A DNA stretch of 24,214 bases from a virus: the IMG/VR virus record IMGVR_UViG_3300046007_001369, positions 1 through 24,214 of that record, one strand, 5' to 3'. The translations under genes were made by a program, and so were the position numbers. Every line of letters starts with the position of its first letter. The stretch's first letter is position 1. Below the pieces are notes generated by a model. That model was not told the origin of the DNA. It saw only the letters and a list, made by a program, of their open reading frames with translations, and ran no database searches. Positions 6,914 to 13,917 of the stretch are shown here, piece after piece.

Positions 6914-7382
6914 ACTTTTTAATTTTAGATTTAATGTAATTGATATACTTATACATATACTCTACACTTACTCCTGCGATGTCTGCCCACTCTTTGTAAT
7001 TGAACGAATCGTCAAGGTATGCTTCAAACAATATTCTTTCGTGGTCTGGAAGGCGAGAAAGCGCGATATCAACATTCTCTATTTTGATTCTATCGTATAG
7101 GTTAAAGGATTCAAACTCTATTAGCGACTCGCTATTAAACTCAATCGTATCTAATTTATATAACTGACGGAAAGCAGATGTCTTGCTATTCCAGCCTAAC
7201 CACATCGCTCTATTAAGGTAACTAAATAATTCATCAGGAGTTAGTTCATCAATGCGATTCATTGAATGATTAATAGCATACTCTATTGTAAAGTGTAGAA
7301 GTTCATCACCATCATAACTATTTTTCGTCATTTGATTAGCTGACGATTTAAGACGATTGTATATGATAGTTAGATTATGCAT
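6885..7382 (-). CDS. Sigma-70-like / ECF-type regulatory protein
   Basis: The 165-residue protein ends in a region-4-like helix-turn-helix: ALSRLPDHERILFEAYLDDS, then FNYKEWADIAGVSVEYMYKY and a basic tail IKSKIKKYVV. The first 100 residues are helical and could hold a diverged region 2 (FSYLNRAMWLGWNSKTSAF). In host sigma factors region 4 reads the -33/-35 element, so this may redirect host RNA polymerase to phage promoters. It overlaps the VRR-NUC gene by 13 bases and the Cys-rich gene by 29. A simple HTH regulator lacking polymerase binding is the alternative. Confidence 0.6.
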   Translation of the reverse strand: MHNLTIIYNRLKSSANQMTKNSYDGDELLHFTIEYAINHSMNRIDELTPDELFSYLNRAMWLGWNSKTSAFRQLYKLDTIEFNSESLIEFESFNLYDRIKIENVDIALSRLPDHERILFEAYLDDSFNYKEWADIAGVSVEYMYKYINYIKSKIKKYVVRTSKSH

Positions 7383-7765
7383 TTAAAATAGGAATCTATA
7401 ACAAGTATTGCTGCATCAAATCCTTTGCATATGTGCGCCTGATATCCTCGGTCCATAAGCTTCTGTTGCCATTCTTTCTGCTCGGGTGACGCTATTCCCT
7501 TTTCTCGTTTTAGTTCAATCGCCAAACCAAAAAAACCGTTTCTAGGTTCGTATATAAATAAGTCAGGAAATCCTTTAACGTATCCCGTAGCTTTCATCTT
7601 TACTGCTTGTTTATAAGAAGTGCGTACACCACCAGCGGAAGCGCAATAAAGCGCAGTTGGATAGGCATACTTCAGATAATGAACTACTGCTTTCTGAACG
7701 GAATCTTCAAGTGGCGTAGTTCTTTTACTTATTGGTTTCTTATTTAATATCAAGTAGTTATACAA
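7370..7765 (-). CDS. VRR-NUC domain nuclease
   Basis: The 131-residue protein is a stand-alone VRR-NUC (PD-(D/E)XK-type) nuclease. Motifs are an N-terminal Glu and Gln (LEDSVQKAVVHYL), the core GYVKGFPDLFIYEP with catalytic Asp, GLAIELKRE with the E-x-K pair, and then QKEWQQKLMDRGYQAHICKG. Such proteins act as structure-specific nucleases in replication or recombination. A stop codon lies immediately upstream in frame and no ATG is near, so the start must be TTG at 7765 (used here) or another non-ATG codon just inside. It is the first gene of the leftward operon, behind the promoter at 7845-7874. Confidence 0.85.
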   Translation of the reverse strand: MYNYLILNKKPISKRTTPLEDSVQKAVVHYLKYAYPTALYCASAGGVRTSYKQAVKMKATGYVKGFPDLFIYEPRNGFFGLAIELKREKGIASPEQKEWQQKLMDRGYQAHICKGFDAAILVIDSYFKCII

Positions 7766-7804
7766 ATTTTAACATTTTTTAACAATTTTTTTGTGCTTAA
7801 TTTA

Positions 7805-7834
7805 TTGCGCACTTAAAATGTTACCGTATGTTTG
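7805..7834 (+). promoter_or_regulatory. Rightward early promoter (TTG-N19-TATGTTTG)
   Basis: TTG at 7805-7807, a 19-base spacer and TATGTTTG at 7827-7834 match the Bacteroidetes primary-sigma consensus. The expected start near 7841 gives a leader of about 37 bases before the ATG at 7878. It faces the leftward promoter and their start regions overlap. Confidence 0.75.
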
Positions 7835-7844
7835 TCAGGCAAAA

Positions 7845-7874
7845 CAAAGATACATAAATAATAAAACACACAAC
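7845..7874 (-). promoter_or_regulatory. Leftward promoter (TTG-N19-TATCTTTG)
   Basis: On the minus strand TTG (7874-7872), 19 bases, then TATCTTTG (7852-7845) match the same consensus. The start would be near 7838, inside the footprint of the rightward promoter, with a leader of ~70 bases before the nuclease gene. The -33 part lies in the leader of the first rightward gene. Confidence 0.7.
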
Positions 7875-7877
7875 ACA

Positions 7878-8021
7878 ATGAAAAAGTACAACTACACACA
7901 CAACGGTCAAATAATTTCAAAAGCAATTTTTATTACTGGCGTTCCAATGAATTGGGAAAAGGAAGTAAACGAATATGGTGAATATTCTTATGGCTACTTC
8001 AAAGCGACATTAAGAGATTAA
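7878..8021 (+). CDS. Small hypothetical early protein (47 aa)
   Basis: This is the first gene of the rightward operon. The ATG at 7878 is chosen because it follows the leader ACACACAACACA, which recurs at other starts here, and because the frame upstream runs back across the promoter. The product is hydrophilic and aromatic-rich (MKKYNYTHNGQIISKAIFI, later NEYGEYSYGYFKATLRD). No family is recognised. Position as first early gene suggests a host-takeover or regulatory peptide, by context only. Confidence 0.65.
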   Translation: MKKYNYTHNGQIISKAIFITGVPMNWEKEVNEYGEYSYGYFKATLRD

Positions 8022-8056
8022 AATAAATAACACAATAAACAACACAACACAATACA

Positions 8057-8341
8057 ATGAAAACACTACAAGCTTTTGCTGATTCTAACAATCTAAGAAT
8101 TGTTCCTATTACATACCGAACTAATGGTGTCAGAATAAAACGTAAGGGATACGACTTAGTTAGAAACGAGAACGAAATACTAATTTCGTTTGAACCTACT
8201 ACTTTAAATGGATATAAGTGGTTTATTCGTAATTCATATCGAGGATATACGGGTAACTTGTACCTGAGAAAAATGACTTCCGCATTTTTAACTACATTAG
8301 ACATAACTGCTCCAGTATTCGTTAGATTAGGTAACAAATAA
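8057..8341 (+). CDS. Small hypothetical early protein (94 aa)
   Basis: The protein is basic, with a beta-rich feel (LRIVPITYRTNGVRIKRKG, then YKWFIRNSYRGYTGNLYLRK). The start is preceded by ACACAACACAATACA. No enzyme motif, signal peptide or membrane segment is present. It is co-directional with its neighbours, 35 bases after the first early gene and 13 before the next. Unknown function; a nucleic-acid-binding role is only suggested by the charge. Confidence 0.7.
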   Translation: MKTLQAFADSNNLRIVPITYRTNGVRIKRKGYDLVRNENEILISFEPTTLNGYKWFIRNSYRGYTGNLYLRKMTSAFLTTLDITAPVFVRLGNK

Positions 8342-8354
8342 AATACACAACACA

Positions 8355-8546
8355 ATGAGAACATTTAGAAAGTACAAACAAAACTTAAGACTAATTGGAA
8401 ATAATGTATGGTCTTACTCTACAATCGTAGCAAAAATTGAAGATGATAAACTAATTCAACTTGGCTACTGGTCAGTAACTACACAAAAGCATATTAACTA
8501 CGCAGCAAAGGAATTAAACTTAACATTAATCAGAAACAATAAATAA
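8355..8546 (+). CDS. Small hypothetical early protein (63 aa)
   Basis: The protein is strongly basic (MRTFRKYKQNLRLIGNNVWS) with a Trp-rich middle (KLIQLGYWSVTTQKHINYAA). The leader ATACACAACACA precedes the ATG, as at neighbouring genes. The N-terminal strand-rich part followed by a helix (HINYAAKELNL) could be a small alpha/beta fold. No family is recognised. Confidence 0.65.
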   Translation: MRTFRKYKQNLRLIGNNVWSYSTIVAKIEDDKLIQLGYWSVTTQKHINYAAKELNLTLIRNNK

Positions 8547-8555
8547 CACACAACA

Positions 8556-8912
8556 ATGAACACACCATTTCAACATTTCATCGACCTAGCTTCTAAAGTT
8601 CTAGAAGCTACTAACATCGAAGGCGGCACTATCAATCCTTGTAAAGGCATCAGCTATCTATCGGATAAGTCTGTGAGATTCGATAACTATCCAGCTTCCT
8701 GCAACGTGATGTTTATAACGCATCAATTTCGTCAAACAAGTAGTGTTGACATTAGCTTTACCTGCCCCGTTGACTACGATTGCGACAACTACGATGACCT
8801 ATTCATTGAATGGATGCAGAACGTAGAGGATTTCCTTTCATCCGATTCAATGCTATTGCTTGACAATCAAATTAAAGCCGATTTAAGAATTAAAGCCGAA
8901 TTAATAAAATGA
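8556..8912 (+). CDS. Hypothetical early protein (118 aa)
   Basis: The protein is acidic, with an N-terminal helix (FQHFIDLASKVLEATNIEGG), strands around CNVMFITHQFRQTSSVDIS, and an acidic helix (DNYDDLFIEWMQNVEDFL). The C-terminus is a short duplicated unit, IKADLR and IKAELI, encoded by a near-perfect 18-base tandem repeat at ~8870-8901. Its stop overlaps the next start (ATGA, 8909-8912). No family is recognised. Confidence 0.7.
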   Translation: MNTPFQHFIDLASKVLEATNIEGGTINPCKGISYLSDKSVRFDNYPASCNVMFITHQFRQTSSVDISFTCPVDYDCDNYDDLFIEWMQNVEDFLSSDSMLLLDNQIKADLRIKAELIK

Positions 8913-9064
8913 AACAACGAAAATACATATGCGTTCAATCTTCAGCCGAGCCGCTGGATAGACTGAACTATAATGAGCAAAGCAAGTATATTGCTCAGCA
9001 AACCAAATCAACATCATTTGAAAGATTAAAAACATCAATAATCCAAACATTAAAAGAGATATGA
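8909..9064 (+). CDS. Short hypothetical protein (51 aa)
   Basis: ATG at 8909 overlaps the stop of the previous gene, and its own stop overlaps the next start (ATGA at 9061-9064). Such double coupling is strong support for a real gene despite its size. The product starts MKQRKYICVQSSAEPLDRLN and ends with a Thr/Ser/Lys helix (ERLKTSIIQTLKEI). Function unknown. Confidence 0.65.
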   Translation: MKQRKYICVQSSAEPLDRLNYNEQSKYIAQQTKSTSFERLKTSIIQTLKEI

Positions 9065-9300
9065 TAGATTTCACGCCATACATAAACAAAAAAGAAATGC
9101 AGGAAATTGGACTTCGCATCCGTGAAATATTCGCAGAAGCTTATGGAGACGAGGTGACTTACTTACAAGACCAGTCTATTGATTACAACGGATGGGTAAT
9201 TACATTCACTGGAACAATTGAAAACGGAGAAATTGAGATGGATGAACTAACTTTCTCACCTGCCTTTCCTGAACAAGCCAATCAAATTATTTACCTATAA
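9061..9300 (+). CDS. Small hypothetical protein (79 aa)
   Basis: The start codon overlaps the stop of the 51-residue gene. The product is acidic, with an N-terminal helix (KKEMQEIGLRIREIFAEAYG) and a beta pair (NGWVITFTGTIENGEIEMDE). No known domain is recognised. It lies 11 bases before the 127-residue gene, inside the early operon that leads to replication genes. Confidence 0.7.
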   Translation: MIDFTPYINKKEMQEIGLRIREIFAEAYGDEVTYLQDQSIDYNGWVITFTGTIENGEIEMDELTFSPAFPEQANQIIYL

Positions 9301-9311
9301 AACAAAACACA

Positions 9312-9695
9312 ATGATTGACACATTATTTGAATTACAACAACAAGTGATAGAAGGTAACGCTAATGCTCTGGAAGCTTACATTAACCTAAAGAAGCTGGA
9401 GAAGGTATTGACTACGGTTATAACTAATTTGCAGCCGTATGCAATGGATGAAGCTAGTAGATACGGGGAAAGAACCTTTGATAAGTTTGGAGCGAAGGTA
9501 GAGCTTAAAAATGCTCCTGCGCGTTGGGACTATGCGAACTGTATGCAAGTGAATCATCTATCTGCTAAACTTAAAACGATGCAGGAGTTAGCGCAGTTAG
9601 CAGTCAACTCTGAGTTATACGACGAGAATGGATTGCAGATTGAACCTGCGAAAAAAGTAGAAGGAAAATCAACAATATCAGTAACAATTAAATAA
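9312..9695 (+). CDS. Hypothetical helical protein upstream of the SSB gene
   Basis: The 127-residue protein is mostly helical: EALYINLKK-like helices at 10-45 (LEAYINLKKLEKVLTTVITN), then a conserved-looking segment ASRYGERTFDKFGAKVELKN (~49-68), which resembles phage proteins encoded beside ssDNA-binding and recombination genes, and a basic C-terminus. Position just before the SSB-like gene (10 bases) suggests a recombination or nuclease-inhibition accessory, on context alone. Confidence 0.7.
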   Translation: MIDTLFELQQQVIEGNANALEAYINLKKLEKVLTTVITNLQPYAMDEASRYGERTFDKFGAKVELKNAPARWDYANCMQVNHLSAKLKTMQELAQLAVNSELYDENGLQIEPAKKVEGKSTISVTIK

Positions 9696-9705
9696 ATAAA
9701 TCAAA

Positions 9706-10365
9706 ATGGCAATTTTAGCAGAAAACAATGGCGGCGGAAATTTCGAAAGAGAATTGATACCTGCAGGACTTCAAGTGGCGCGATGCTACTCTATGTTAGA
9801 AATCGGGACGGTCGCTGAGACTTGGGAAGGACAAAGTAAAGTGAGCAAGAAAGTTCGACTAAGTTTTGAATTACCTAATGAACTCAGAACTTTTAAGCCT
9901 GAGAACGGTGAGCAGCCTATGTCTATCAGCAAGACATTCACACTTTCGATGCACGAGAAAGCAGGACTTCGCAAATTCTTGGAGAACTGGAGAGGTAAAA
10001 CATTTACAGAAGATGAAGCGAAACGCTTTGATGTGTCGAATCTTTTGGGTGCAGCAGGTATGATTACAGTCACTCACACCGAAAAGGAAGGAAAGACCTA
10101 TTCGAACATCGCGGCAATTGCGCCCGTGATGAAAGGAATGACTTGTCCAGACCAAATCAATGCAAGTAAAATATTAAGTTACGATAACTTTGATTTTGAC
10201 TTGTTCAATGAACTACCAAAATTTTTGCAAGACCAAATGGCTGCGACTCCAGAGTACGGAAAAATTCAAGCGGAGTTAGCCGCGAAGTCGAGACAATTTC
10301 AACCTATTAAACCACAAGACCCAAGACCAAATGATGTTGAAGACTACTCAGACCTACCATTCTAA
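9706..10365 (+). CDS. Phage single-stranded DNA-binding-like protein
   Basis: The 219-residue protein has a strand-rich core like an OB-fold (YSMLEIGTVAETWEGQSKVS, then KVRLSFELPNE and MITVTHTEKEGKTYSNIAAI). It ends in an acidic tail, NDVEDYSDLPF, closely matching the C-terminal D-x-L-P-F peptide through which SSB proteins bind replication partners. It would coat ssDNA during phage replication or recombination. Neighbours are the DnaA-like and other replication genes. The family is recognised by the tail and length rather than by a search. Confidence 0.75.
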   Translation: MAILAENNGGGNFERELIPAGLQVARCYSMLEIGTVAETWEGQSKVSKKVRLSFELPNELRTFKPENGEQPMSISKTFTLSMHEKAGLRKFLENWRGKTFTEDEAKRFDVSNLLGAAGMITVTHTEKEGKTYSNIAAIAPVMKGMTCPDQINASKILSYDNFDFDLFNELPKFLQDQMAATPEYGKIQAELAAKSRQFQPIKPQDPRPNDVEDYSDLPF

Positions 10366-10600
10366 CTTCAAAGCATTTGTCAAATCGAAATTTAAGAGCG
10401 TGTCGAACTTCGGCACGACTCTTAAAATTTCAAGGAACACGGCAATGCTTTACGCCAATCAACCTTGGCGAATGAACTTAGAATATTTAGTGCTGATATC
10501 CAGCATTACGAACATATCAATTAATCAATTAACAAAATTAATAAACAATGAATACAATAGACATCAACTCGCTTCTACCGATGGTGAGGGACGAGAATAA
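10331..10600 (+). CDS. Small HTH (Cro/C1-like) DNA-binding protein
   Basis: The 89-residue protein contains a helix-turn-helix of XRE type: VSNFGTTLKISRNTAMLYAN followed by LEYLVLISSITNISINQLTK. It overlaps the SSB gene by 35 bases and the DnaA-like gene by 53, both out of frame, so both its ends are dual coding. The start could be internal, but no later ATG would leave the HTH intact. It is probably a repressor or initiation regulator of the replication genes. Confidence 0.6.
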   Translation: MMLKTTQTYHSNFKAFVKSKFKSVSNFGTTLKISRNTAMLYANQPWRMNLEYLVLISSITNISINQLTKLINNEYNRHQLASTDGEGRE

Positions 10601-11015
10601 GCAGGAGTTTATAGATTTAATGACCGATAGAAATAAGATAATTGACCACTCAACAGTTGACGATATTGTTCTATCCAGATATGTATCTACTATATGTGAA
10701 TGGTCACAATGCTACCACTCTATCGGAATGAAAGAAATCCAAAGTAAAAGCAGATTGCAGGATATTGTTTACATTCGTCACATTACAATGTTTTGTATTG
10801 AGTTAGAATTTGGACATCGAATGACTCTGGTAAGACTTGGTGCAATATTTAACAGACATCACGCATCAGTAATTCACGCGACAAGACGTTGCGAGAATAC
10901 AATGGGATATGATAAAAGACTGAATGCAATGTTAATTTCCTTAGACGAATATCTCCAGTTAAGAGGATTCAAAACCTTAGCGAAGATTTCAAATAAACTG
11001 CAACTAACTAAATAA
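10548..11015 (+). CDS. DnaA domain IV-like replication protein
   Basis: The 155-residue protein has a C-terminal region (~68-145) matching the DNA-binding domain IV of DnaA: RLQDIVYIRHITMFCIELEF, then the signature helix LVRLGAIFNRHHASVIHATR, where DnaA has a D-H-[ST]-T-V-x-[HY]-A type motif. The AAA+ ATPase part is absent. The first 65 residues are helical and unknown. It may recognise DnaA boxes at the phage origin or compete with host DnaA. Genes of this type occur in the replication modules of many phages of Bacteroidetes. Confidence 0.75.
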   Translation: MNTIDINSLLPMVRDENKQEFIDLMTDRNKIIDHSTVDDIVLSRYVSTICEWSQCYHSIGMKEIQSKSRLQDIVYIRHITMFCIELEFGHRMTLVRLGAIFNRHHASVIHATRRCENTMGYDKRLNAMLISLDEYLQLRGFKTLAKISNKLQLTK

Positions 11016-11026
11016 TTTCATAAACA

Positions 11027-11434
11027 ATGAAACAAAAATTAACTAAAGACAAAGAGGTGCTACGTAAAAGACTAGCGCACTTAACTAAAACACTTAATTC
11101 AAGGAATCACAAATCACTTAATGAAGCTTTGGGTGAGGTCAAGATTGGGCATTGGATGGCTAGAATCTTACTTCAATCAAGTGTTGTTTATAAAGATTCA
11201 CAAGGCTATTATCGCGGCATTATTAGACTGCACGATAGCAGAGTAGATAAATGTATTGAGTTAATTAAGGAGCATTACAAAGATGCTCACCTAGCAAGAA
11301 ACAAACCAACGGATAAACAACTTCCTATTGTTTTTTCAGAGCCAAAAGTTAAAGCGGCAAGAGAAAAGTTTTTGCCAAAGAAAAAGATTGGTTTCTTAAA
11401 ACGACTTGAAATTCTATTTACTGGTAAAGTCTGA
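11027..11434 (+). CDS. Hypothetical basic protein in the replication module
   Basis: The 135-residue protein is basic, with a helical N-terminus (KDKEVLRKRLAHLTKTLNSR), a middle that may be a winged helix (GHWMARILLQSSVVYKDSQG) and a Lys-rich C-terminus ending KIGFLKRLEILFTGKV. It lies 11 bases after the DnaA-like gene. Nucleic-acid binding is plausible from the charge; no family is recognised. Confidence 0.7.
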   Translation: MKQKLTKDKEVLRKRLAHLTKTLNSRNHKSLNEALGEVKIGHWMARILLQSSVVYKDSQGYYRGIIRLHDSRVDKCIELIKEHYKDAHLARNKPTDKQLPIVFSEPKVKAAREKFLPKKKIGFLKRLEILFTGKV

Positions 11435-11471
11435 AGGAATAAAACATCAACAACCTTAAAAAACAAACACA

Positions 11472-11861
11472 ATGACGGCAAAAGACTTCTTTTATAAAAA
11501 CGCAAAAGCAACCTATCAAGATTGCATCTCTCCAGATGAGTGCATCAAACTGATGAATGAATACCACAAGCACATTGTTGGCGAGTTCGTTGCCCCATCG
11601 ATGGATGATGTGGTAGCATTCTTTCAATCAAAGACGGGCGGCAGTCAATCGGATGGTATTACATTCGCGTCCAAGTTCATCGCACATTATGAACTTAAAG
11701 ACTGGAAGTACGGGAACAAGAAATTAAAAGATTGGAAACGAGCAGCGGTAGCCGCTTGGGATATGAGTAAGTTTGTAACACAAAAAACAATTAACAATGG
11801 AACATTTGGAAAAGGCACAAGTTCAGAGGGGCTTCAGTCACTCCTTAGCCAATTTGACTAA
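11472..11861 (+). CDS. Replication-initiation accessory-like protein
   Basis: The 129-residue protein has a pattern found at the C-termini of replication-initiator or primosomal proteins of phages and plasmids: PSMDDVVAFFQSK, then ASKFIAHYELKDWKYGNKKL and DWKRAAVAAWD, where a helix ends with an aromatic residue and a W-x-x-G precedes D-W-K-x-A. It has the leader AAACAAACACA before its ATG. The next gene starts 65 bases before its end. The role, helping helicase or primase loading, is inferred. Confidence 0.6.
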   Translation: MTAKDFFYKNAKATYQDCISPDECIKLMNEYHKHIVGEFVAPSMDDVVAFFQSKTGGSQSDGITFASKFIAHYELKDWKYGNKKLKDWKRAAVAAWDMSKFVTQKTINNGTFGKGTSSEGLQSLLSQFD

Positions 11862-12582
11862 GGTCGCTAACGTTGACTTTAGAAAAATAATAGCAGCCAA
11901 AGAAGCACCACTAATCGCATTGATTAGTGGAAAGGATTTCGCAGTTGAGTATTATGCGCAGCTTGTTTTTCACGGAATTGCTCAACCTGACAGAATCGAA
12001 CCTATCCAACAACTACACTCGTTTGTTTCTGATAACTTCAGTTGGTGTACTACCGTAGATTTTAAGTTAGCGTTTGAGTTTAACGCAGCAAGTAAGTTAG
12101 CGAACAAGCTAACATCGTTTAAGTCATTTGATGCTACTTATGTAGGAAGTGTACTCAGCGAATACTACCAGCTTCGAATGGATGCAATGAAAAAGTGGAA
12201 TGAGGTAAACGTGAACTATATTGAATCTGCACGACAACTAGAATCATCCAACGAAAAATTAAATTGGTTTAATGAATCTTTGCAAAAGGATATTGAGAAT
12301 GCCAAGAAAGGAATCTTTATGGCTGCTGAATTAATGGGATTTGTGATGTTGGAGAATTTATACAAGACTGGTCTTGTTACTGACGACTATTGGACGGATG
12401 CGGAGTGGTTAGCATTTAAGCAAAGAGCAAAGCGAATAGTTCACGACGAGCAGGAAATCGGCAAGACCAAGCTTGAAAGGATTTTAAACAATCCCCGAAT
12501 GAAAGAGCAGTATCAAAATAGTATTGCGCGAGAAATGAAAGTGATTATGTATCTCAACTATCTGAAAAAGCAAATAAATTAA
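11797..12582 (+). CDS. Hypothetical helical protein, possible replication factor
   Basis: The 261-residue protein is mostly helical, with an acidic/amphipathic stretch NYIESARQLESSNEKLNWFN around 140-165 and a basic C-terminal half (FKQRAKRIVHDEQEIGKTK). The start (AATTAACAATG) fits the local leader style and lies 65 bases inside the upstream gene. No Walker motif, HTH or zinc ligands are visible. Its place between replication genes and terL suggests replication or helicase loading, on position only. Confidence 0.7.
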   Translation: MEHLEKAQVQRGFSHSLANLTKVANVDFRKIIAAKEAPLIALISGKDFAVEYYAQLVFHGIAQPDRIEPIQQLHSFVSDNFSWCTTVDFKLAFEFNAASKLANKLTSFKSFDATYVGSVLSEYYQLRMDAMKKWNEVNVNYIESARQLESSNEKLNWFNESLQKDIENAKKGIFMAAELMGFVMLENLYKTGLVTDDYWTDAEWLAFKQRAKRIVHDEQEIGKTKLERILNNPRMKEQYQNSIAREMKVIMYLNYLKKQIN

Positions 12583-12587
12583 TAAGT

Positions 12588-12595
12588 TAATTTTG
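12588..12595 (+). promoter_or_regulatory. -7 box directly before terL (leaderless mRNA possible)
   Basis: TAATTTTG matches TAnnTTTG and ends 4 bases before the terL ATG at 12600. If active, transcription would begin at or near the A of ATG. No TTG is present at -33, so it may be fortuitous. Confidence 0.35.
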
Positions 12596-12599
12596 CACT

Positions 12600-13901
12600 A
12601 TGTACATACCTAACTATACTACTAGACAAGAGGAAGCATTAACACTTCTTTCACCTGCTAACTTGGTGACTGAAACCGTGCTTTATGGAGGTAGTGCTGG
12701 TGGTGGTAAAACATTTCTCGGTTGTTCTTGGCAGATTAATCGCAGATTAAAATATGCAAATACAAGAGGATTAATAGGTCGTGCAGAACTTAAGCGACTT
12801 AGACAGTCAACGATGGCAACCTTTTGGACGATTGCAAATCAGATGGGCTTAGTATCTGGTGTTCATTATACATACAACGGTCAAGACCACATTATCAAGT
12901 TCTATAATGGTTCACAGATAATGCTAATGGACCTAGCTTATACACCTTCAGATGCAGAATTTACTCGACTTGGTTCGATAGAAATCACAGACTACTTTGT
13001 AGATGAAAGCGCAGAGGTAAGTAAACGTGCGATTGACATTCTGGATAGCCGTGTCAGGTACAATCTAATAAACGGAATACCTAAAGGATTGCTATCCTGC
13101 AACCCATCAAAAGGTTGGTTGTACTCTGACTTCTTTGATGCGCATCGTAACGGTACGCTTCGTGAAGATAGAGCATTCGTCAAAGCATTGCCAACAGACA
13201 ACCCGAATTTAGAACCTGCGTACCTAGAGAAGCTTTCAAGACTTCCAGAGATAGACCGTAAACGCCTTTTAGATGGTGATTGGGACTATGATGAAAGTAA
13301 TGACCGTCTATACTACTATGATGACTTGCTGCGCTGCTTTAGGAACGAGATAAACGGTTCAACTATGTTTATAACGGCCGACATTGCAGGACTTGGTAAC
13401 GATAAAACAATCATTGGTTTATGGAGTGGATTGTCGCTTGTGGATGTGTTTGTAATGGAACAGAAATATCCTAACGAAGTAGCTGAGTTCATACGTAATT
13501 TAGCGAAGGAAAGAAGCGTGAAGCTGGGTAACATAGTTGTTGATGCTGATGGACTAGGAATTGGAGTAGTTGGTATTTTAAAGTGTCAGTCTTTCAATAA
13601 TGGTGGTCGTGCAGTTGATTCTGAAACTTATATGAATCTTAAAGCTGAGTGTTATTTTAAGTTAGGAGAATATATCAACTCAAATAAAATCATCATAATT
13701 GCTGATAAGTATAAAAGTGAAATAATAAAGCATCTTGAAGTTGTCAGAATTGCAAATATGGATAGTGAAAGAAAGAAGCAGGTGACGGGCAAAGAAGAAA
13801 TAAAAAAGAAACACGGATTTTCACCTGACTTTGCAGATATGATGATGATGCGAATGTACTTTGAACTCTATCCAAACTACGGTAAATATGCAGTCAGATA
13901 A
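12600..13901 (+). CDS. terL: Terminase large subunit
   Basis: The 433-residue packaging motor has an N-terminal ATPase with Walker A GGSAGGGKT (30-38), Walker B ITDYFVDESAEV (D135, catalytic E136) and the coupling-like LLSCNPSKGW. The C-terminal RNase-H-fold nuclease shows ITADIAGLGNDKT (D261), VVDADGLG (D315/D317) and SPDFADMMMMRMY (D410/D413), the expected acidic cluster. It docks on the portal and cuts and translocates DNA. The gene is rightward, unlike the portal and the TerS candidate, and is separated from the latter by about 9.5 kb. The length fits compact Bacteroidetes phage terminases. Confidence 0.95.
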   Translation: MYIPNYTTRQEEALTLLSPANLVTETVLYGGSAGGGKTFLGCSWQINRRLKYANTRGLIGRAELKRLRQSTMATFWTIANQMGLVSGVHYTYNGQDHIIKFYNGSQIMLMDLAYTPSDAEFTRLGSIEITDYFVDESAEVSKRAIDILDSRVRYNLINGIPKGLLSCNPSKGWLYSDFFDAHRNGTLREDRAFVKALPTDNPNLEPAYLEKLSRLPEIDRKRLLDGDWDYDESNDRLYYYDDLLRCFRNEINGSTMFITADIAGLGNDKTIIGLWSGLSLVDVFVMEQKYPNEVAEFIRNLAKERSVKLGNIVVDADGLGIGVVGILKCQSFNNGGRAVDSETYMNLKAECYFKLGEYINSNKIIIIADKYKSEIIKHLEVVRIANMDSERKKQVTGKEEIKKKHGFSPDFADMMMMRMYFELYPNYGKYAVR

Positions 13902-13917
13902 TTAAAACAAAATAAAA

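Noticed and set aside
7999-8364. 121-codon minus-strand frame with hydrophobic ends
   Set aside because: It is opposite small genes that carry the recurring start leader and read in the operon direction.
8870-8901. Near-perfect 18-base tandem repeat
   Set aside because: Only two copies, in frame within a gene; a simple local duplication and not a repeat array.
8901-9119. 72-codon minus-strand hydrophobic frame
   Set aside because: It is antisense to two ATGA-coupled genes; the hydrophobicity arises from A-rich codons read in reverse.
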